DNA of 64,000 nt from Acuticoccus sediminis (GTDB lineage Bacteria > Pseudomonadota > Alphaproteobacteria > Rhizobiales > Amorphaceae): assembly GCF_003258595.1 (NCBI RefSeq), contig NZ_QHHQ01000007.1:310001-374000 (forward strand). The letters are read 5' to 3'. Under the pieces are notes generated by a model. It had not been told where the DNA came from, did not search any database, and worked only from the letters and a program-made list of their open reading frames with translations. Of this stretch, positions 59,795 to 64,000 are shown one piece after another. The position numbers and the translations under genes are program-made. Position 1 is the stretch's first letter. Every line of letters starts with the position of its first letter.

Positions 59795-62116
59795 ATGCCA
59801 TCAATCGACCCGTCGTCCGAGGGATCCATCCCGCGCCTGGAGGACGAGCGCTTCCTCCTCGGCCGCGGCCGCTACACGGCGGATCACCATCGGCCGGGCG
59901 AACTGCACGCCGTCGTCGTCCGCTCGCCGCACGCCCACGCCGACCTGAAGAGCGTCGACACCGGCGCGGCCCGCGAGATGCCGGGCGTCGTCGGCGTGTT
60001 CTCCGACGCCGACCTCGCCGCGGACGGGCTCGGTCCGCTCCCGTGCGAGATGACGCTCGACGCGGTGTCGCCGCTGGTGAAGCCGCCGCGGTGGATCCTC
60101 GCGCGCGAGCGCGTGCGCTACGTCGGCGAGCCCGTCGCCTTCGTGGTCGCCGAGACGCTCGCCCAGGCGATGGACGCGGCCGAGGCGGTGGACGTCGACT
60201 ACGACGCGCTGCCGGTGGTCGTCGACGAGGTCGAGGCGCTGGGCGAGGGGGCGCCGCAGCTCTGGGACGAGGCGCCGGGCAACCTCGCCTTCGTGTTCGA
60301 GCGGGGCGACCGGGAGGCGACCGAGCAGGCCTTCGCCGGGGCCGCGCACGTGGTGGAGCTGCCGCTCGTCAACAACCGCGTCAGCGCCTTCCCGATGGAA
60401 CCGCGCGCGGCCATCGCCGAGGCCGACGACAGCGGGCGGATGACGCTGGAGGTCACCGGCCAGGGCGTCCACGGGATCCGCTCCACGCTGGCGAAGTCGG
60501 TGCTGCACGTCGCCGAGGACGACCTCGCGGTGTTCGCCGAGGACGTCGGCGGCGGCTTCGGCATGAAGAACTTCCCGTTTCCCGAGCATGCGCTGCTGCT
60601 GTGGGCGGCGCGTCGGCTCGGGCGGCCGGTGCGCTGGGTGTCGACCAACGCGGACGACCTGATGGGCTCGGTCCATGCGCGGGCGCTGAAGTGCAGGGGG
60701 CGTCTGGCGCTCGACGCCGAGGGGCGCTTCCTCGCGCTCGACGTGGAGATCGTTGCCAACCTCGGCGCCTACGCCTCGACCCTGGGGCCGGGGAGCTCCA
60801 CCCTGGCGCCGGCGGCGGCGATGGGCGGGGTTTACGTCATCCCCGCGATCGCGATGCGCACGCGCGGGGCGTTCACCAACACGGCGCCGGTGGACGCGTA
60901 CCGCGGCGCCGGCAAGCCGGAAGCGAACTTCATCATCGAGCGGCTCATCGACGCCGCGGCGCGGCAGTGCGGGTTCGATCCCGTGGCGCTGCGGCGGATC
61001 AACGTCGTCGACGCCTTCCCCTACCGCAAGGCGCTCGGCGTCGTGGTGGACTGCGGCGGCTACCGCGAGGCGATCGACAAGGCGGTGGCGGCGGCCGACT
61101 ACGACGGCTTCGCCGCGCGGCGGGCCGAGGCGGAGGCGCGCGGCAGGCTGCGCGGGCTGGGCGTCGCCTGCTTCATCGAGACCGCGCGTGGCGCGCCCGT
61201 CGAGGAGGCGGGCGTGCGCTTCGCCGAGGACGGGGCGATCGAGATCGTCACCGGCACGGAATCGAACGGGCAGGGGCACGAGACGGCCTTTACCCAGGTC
61301 GCCGCGGCGCGCCTGGGGCTGCCGATGGAGCGCTTCCGCTACGTCCAGGCCGACACGCGGCGCACCCGCATGGGCAACGGGCACGGCGGCGCGCGGTCCA
61401 TGCACATGGGCGCCGGGACGCTGGCGCTCGCCATCGACAGGATGCTGGCGGCGGCCGGGCCGATCGCAGCCCAGCTGCTGCAGGCGGATCCTGGCGACGT
61501 CGAGTATGCCGGCGGCGTCTTCGCGGTGCGCGGCAGCGGGGGGCGGGCGGTGCCGCTGGCGGACGTCGCCCGCGCGGCAAGGGCGGCCGACGTCGGGCCG
61601 GCCGAGGGGCTCGACACGCTGGTTCGCCGCGAGGATGCGCCGATCACCTTCCCGGGCGGATGCCACCTCGCCGAGGTGGAGGTGGATCCGGCGACGGGCG
61701 AGGTGCGCCTGAAGCGCTACGTCGCGGTGGACGACTACGGGCGCATGGTGAACCCGCGCCTCGTCGAGGGGCAGGTGCACGGCGGCATCGCGCAAGGGAT
61801 CGGCCAGGCGCTCGGCGAGGATGTCGTCTACGACGAGGGCGGCCAGCTCCTGTCCGGCTCGCTGATGGACTACTGGCTGCCGCGCGCGGACGACCTGCCG
61901 GACTTCGAGATCACTTTCGGCGGCGTGCCGACCGGGGCCAATCCGCTGGGCGTGAAGGGCTCGGGGCAGGCGGGCTGCATCTCGGCGCCGCCGACCATCA
62001 TGAACGCCGTCGTCGACGCGCTGTCCCCGCTCGGCGTGCGGCACATCGAGATGCCGGCGACGGCGGAAAAGGTGTGGCGCGCCATCGAGGACGCCAGGGC
62101 CCGCGCCGCCGCCTGA
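59795..62116 (+). CDS. Molybdopterin-binding subunit of a xanthine dehydrogenase/CO dehydrogenase-like hydroxylase
   Basis: This 773-residue protein of the CoxL/XdhB family starts GSIPRLEDERFLLGRGRYTADHHRPGELHAVVVRSPHAHA, has VGGGFGMKN at 251-259, and the active-site loop AYRGAGKPEAN at 368-378. That loop is of the AYRGAGR (form II) type rather than the AYxCSFR loop of true CO dehydrogenase. Near the C-terminus, GVKGSGQAGCISAPP has Gln where most members carry the catalytic Glu (GxGEAG). No FAD or [2Fe-2S] subunit lies beside it in the window. A molybdenum hydroxylase for an aldehyde or heterocycle is likely. ATG 59795 follows GGAGCAG. Confidence 0.9.
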   Translation: MPSIDPSSEGSIPRLEDERFLLGRGRYTADHHRPGELHAVVVRSPHAHADLKSVDTGAAREMPGVVGVFSDADLAADGLGPLPCEMTLDAVSPLVKPPRWILARERVRYVGEPVAFVVAETLAQAMDAAEAVDVDYDALPVVVDEVEALGEGAPQLWDEAPGNLAFVFERGDREATEQAFAGAAHVVELPLVNNRVSAFPMEPRAAIAEADDSGRMTLEVTGQGVHGIRSTLAKSVLHVAEDDLAVFAEDVGGGFGMKNFPFPEHALLLWAARRLGRPVRWVSTNADDLMGSVHARALKCRGRLALDAEGRFLALDVEIVANLGAYASTLGPGSSTLAPAAAMGGVYVIPAIAMRTRGAFTNTAPVDAYRGAGKPEANFIIERLIDAAARQCGFDPVALRRINVVDAFPYRKALGVVVDCGGYREAIDKAVAAADYDGFAARRAEAEARGRLRGLGVACFIETARGAPVEEAGVRFAEDGAIEIVTGTESNGQGHETAFTQVAAARLGLPMERFRYVQADTRRTRMGNGHGGARSMHMGAGTLALAIDRMLAAAGPIAAQLLQADPGDVEYAGGVFAVRGSGGRAVPLADVARAARAADVGPAEGLDTLVRREDAPITFPGGCHLAEVEVDPATGEVRLKRYVAVDDYGRMVNPRLVEGQVHGGIAQGIGQALGEDVVYDEGGQLLSGSLMDYWLPRADDLPDFEITFGGVPTGANPLGVKGSGQAGCISAPPTIMNAVVDALSPLGVRHIEMPATAEKVWRAIEDARARAAA

Positions 62117-62125
62117 GTGGGCGGA

Positions 62126-62866
62126 TCAGACGTCGGCGATGTCGGCGCGGTTGGCGAGGCGACGGGCCGCGCGCTCGAAGTGCGTGCGCGTGGCGAGGCG
62201 CGCCCGCTCGGGGTCGCCGGCCTCCAGCGCCTGATAGACGGCGCGGTGCTCGTCGAGGATCTCGCTCCCCCACTCGGCGGCCATCGCGTTCTTGATCGCG
62301 ACGGAGCGCAGGTTCTCGGAGACGTTGCGCTCGATCATCCCCACGAACTCGACGTAGTACTCGTTGCCGGACGCCTCGGTGATGGCGCGGTAGAAGGCGC
62401 CCTCGGCGTCGAAACGCTGCGCGGCGCTGTCGGGACCCTCGTCGGTCGCCTCGGCCATGTCGGTGAGGTGGGTGGCGATGCGCCGCAGGTCCCGGTCGGA
62501 GCGCGCCGCGGCGGCGAGCGCCGATGCCTCCGCCTGGACGCCCGTGCGCAGCTCGAGGAGCTGGACGAGCTGGCGGCGCTTCTCGAAGCAGGCCGCGGAG
62601 ATGCGGAAGGCGGAGCGCGCGTTCGGCTCCGTCACGAAGGCGCCGACGCCGCGCTTGGGCGTGATCACCCCGTCATACTTCAGGAGCGACACCGCCTCGC
62701 GCACCACGGTGCGGGCGACGCCGAACTGCGCCGAGAGGGCCTGCTCCGTCGGCAGGCGGTCGCCGGGCTTGAGCTGGCCGCTCGAGATCGCCTCGGAGAT
62801 GGAACGCGCAATCTCGTCGGGCAACCGGCGGGGTCGGTCGATCCGTTCGAATAGCCCTGACGTCAT
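62126..62866 (-). CDS. GntR family regulator with FCD domain
   Basis: This 246-residue protein has the N-terminal GntR winged helix (PDEIARSISEAISSGQLKPGDRLPTEQALSAQFGVARTVVREAVSLLKYDGVITPKRGVGAFV, about 15-78). The C-terminal all-helical FCD effector domain has metal-type residues in FDAEGAFYRAITEASGNEYYVE and LDEHRAVYQALEAGDPERAR. ATG 62866 has GAGGGAGAC upstream. It diverges from the beta-hydroxyacid dehydrogenase, and two TTGTCAGAC sites lie between them, so it probably represses itself and that gene in response to an acid. Confidence 0.93.
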   Translation of the reverse strand: MTSGLFERIDRPRRLPDEIARSISEAISSGQLKPGDRLPTEQALSAQFGVARTVVREAVSLLKYDGVITPKRGVGAFVTEPNARSAFRISAACFEKRRQLVQLLELRTGVQAEASALAAAARSDRDLRRIATHLTDMAEATDEGPDSAAQRFDAEGAFYRAITEASGNEYYVEFVGMIERNVSENLRSVAIKNAMAAEWGSEILDEHRAVYQALEAGDPERARLATRTHFERAARRLANRADIADV

Positions 62867-62958
62867 GGGGTCTCCCTCGTCTTCGCCGCCGTGGAGAGGC
62901 GGGCGGCGGTGGCGCGCGGCTGCCCGTTCGCATCCGTGCGATAGCAAATTGTCGCCCG

Positions 62959-62969
62959 TTGTCAGACTT
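62959..62969. promoter_or_regulatory. GntR operator candidate 1 (TTGTCAGACTT)
   Basis: It matches the TNGTCNGACNA pattern of FCD-type GntR regulators with one outer mismatch. It lies about 90 bp upstream of the regulator start and 33 bp from the second site, about three helical turns. Confidence 0.6.
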
Positions 62970-62991
62970 TTCAACTCTTATCGCAAAACAG

Positions 62992-63002
62992 TTGTCAGAC
63001 AA
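62992..63002. promoter_or_regulatory. GntR operator candidate 2 (TTGTCAGACAA, perfect)
   Basis: This perfect palindrome TTGTC-A-GACAA fits the FadR/FCD consensus. It is in the AT-rich divergent promoter between the regulator and the dehydrogenase gene at 63133. Confidence 0.7.
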
Positions 63003-63132
63003 ATGACTTTGTGATCAGTTGACCTCGCAGGCCGGCGCAGACCGGCCACCGGAACAATGCGTCCCGGTCCGACGGCGGCGGCGGCGAGCCTGACGCGGCG
63101 GATGGGACCGGACGCGATCAGGAGGAGAGCGC

Positions 63133-64000
63133 CCATGAGCGGTCCAGCGGCCGGCCCGGCCATCGCGTTCGTCGGTCTCGGCGGAATGGGCCGGGGTCTC
63201 GTCAAGAACATGGCCCTCAAGGGCCTTGCCGTGACAGCGACCGACATGCGCCCAGAACGCGTCGACGAGGCGGTGTCCTTCGGCGCCGTCGCCGGCTCCG
63301 ACCCGGTAGCGATGGCGGCCGAGGCGGACATCTTCGGCATCTGCATCACCACCGCCGAGGCCGTGCAGGATCTTGCGATCCGCCACGGCGTGCTGGACGC
63401 GATGCGGCCCGGCGCCGTCTTCCTCGACCACACGACCGTCTCCCCTTCCCACGTCGACCTGATGCGGCAGGAGTGCGAGCGGCGGGGCCTTCGCTACTGC
63501 GAGGCGCCGATGACCCGGACGCCCGCCCACGCCGACCGGGGCGAGGTCAACGTCCTGTTCGGGGGCGACGCGGACCTCCTCGAGGAGCTGCGGCCGGTGT
63601 TCGCGACCTATGCCGAGAACATCTTCCATGTCGGACCCGCAGGGCATGCGATCCGCCTGAAGCTCATTCACAACTACATCGCCTTCGCCAACGTCGCCTC
63701 GTTCTGCGAGGGCTTCGCGCTCGCCGCGCGCGAGGGGCTCGATATGACGAAGGTGATCGGCATCATCTCCGCCGCGGGCGGCAAGTCCGGGATGATGGAC
63801 CTCTACGGCGAGCTGACGCTGAAGCGCGACTTCACCCCGCACATGTCGCTGGCGAACGCGCAGAAGGACGTGCGCTACTACGCCGAGTGGATGAACGAGG
63901 CGGGGCTGCCCGCCTTCATGTCCCGCTCGGTCGAACAGACCTACGCCCTGGCCTCGATCATGGGACATGCCGACGAAGGCTGCACCGCCGTGATCAAGGC
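63133..64000 (+). CDS. 3-hydroxyisobutyrate dehydrogenase-like NAD(P)-dependent beta-hydroxyacid dehydrogenase (partial)
   Basis: The gene is open to the end of the window; 289 codons are visible. The N-terminal cofactor loop AFVGLGGMGRGLVKNMALKG (about 11-30), the substrate motif region HTTVSP, APMTRTPAHADRG, and the catalytic lysine in RLKLIHNYIAFAN are all typical. So is the late GGKSGMMD. Family members oxidise 3-hydroxyisobutyrate, tartronate semialdehyde, L-threonate and similar beta-hydroxyacids. ATG 63133 has GGAGGAGAG upstream. Probably regulated by the divergent FCD-GntR protein. Confidence 0.93.

Noticed and set aside
59801-62044. 747-codon open frame antisense to the molybdopterin-subunit gene
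   Set aside because: His/Arg/Asp-rich composition without any family motif, while the opposite strand encodes all molybdopterin-subunit motifs. It is a high-GC antisense artefact.

Overview
The window is high-GC DNA with tightly packed genes, many 4-bp ATGA/GTGA overlaps, frequent GTG or TTG starts, and family choices typical of Alphaproteobacteria, most likely the order Hyphomicrobiales (Rhizobiales). Pointers are the plant-type GshA, an lptC-lptA pair next to a short RNase D, an FCD-type GntR regulator, TRAP and NitT/TauT transporters, several RTX proteins and a leuA gene behind a leucine-rich leader peptide. The genus cannot be fixed from the sequence alone; a marine or host-associated member is an inference from the TRAP and RTX content.

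Layout. 0-2.7 kb: MmgE/PrpD protein, SDR and a small conserved-looking protein. 2.8-12.7 kb: an RTX region with three large calcium-binding repeat proteins, a two-domain winged-helix regulator and a small cysteine-containing exported protein, but no type I secretion genes. 12.8-24.7 kb: a catabolic and transport island. One arm (minus strand) encodes SMP-30, a DapA-family enzyme, a three-subunit flavin/[2Fe-2S] dehydrogenase and an SDR. The divergent arm encodes a class III aminotransferase, a beta-keto acid cleavage enzyme, an IclR regulator and a TAXI-TRAP transporter. Three similar AAAAC..GTTT dyads lie upstream of the aminotransferase, the IclR gene and the TRAP genes. 24.7-31.5 kb: SH3 protein, LysE exporter, a sulfotransferase followed by a 60-codon acidic peptide with a single Asp-Tyr, a Tat-exported bicovalent flavoenzyme, a small RTX protein and a serine hydrolase. 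31.6-36.6 kb: two carboxymuconolactone-decarboxylase-like proteins, an SDR and a NitT/TauT-type ABC transporter. 36.6-42.3 kb: accessory DNA with a very small membrane protein, a TyrA-like dehydrogenase, an IS1111-group element with a strongly structured flank, and MarR, VOC, YCII and MerR/CMD genes.

42.8-59.6 kb is mostly core: tRNA-Leu(CAG), an NDUFA9-like protein, uppP, GST, queG, a YeeZ-like SDR, leuL-leuA, a GNAT protein, lptA-lptC-rnd, a lytic transglycosylase, xseA, rsmE and gshA. Two tiny paralogous exported peptides and a roughly 1 kb gene-poor stretch with a 20-bp hairpin interrupt it. 59.8-64 kb: an orphan molybdopterin-subunit protein, a GntR/FCD regulator and a divergent 3-hydroxyisobutyrate-dehydrogenase-like gene that runs off the window, with two TTGTCAGAC sites between them.

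The most interesting candidates are the sulfotransferase plus Asp-Tyr peptide pair, the putative bridge RNA of the IS1111-type element, the leaderless leucine attenuator leader, the shared IclR-type operators, and an XseA that appears to have lost an internal segment. Functions are inferred from motifs and remembered family features; no database search was possible.
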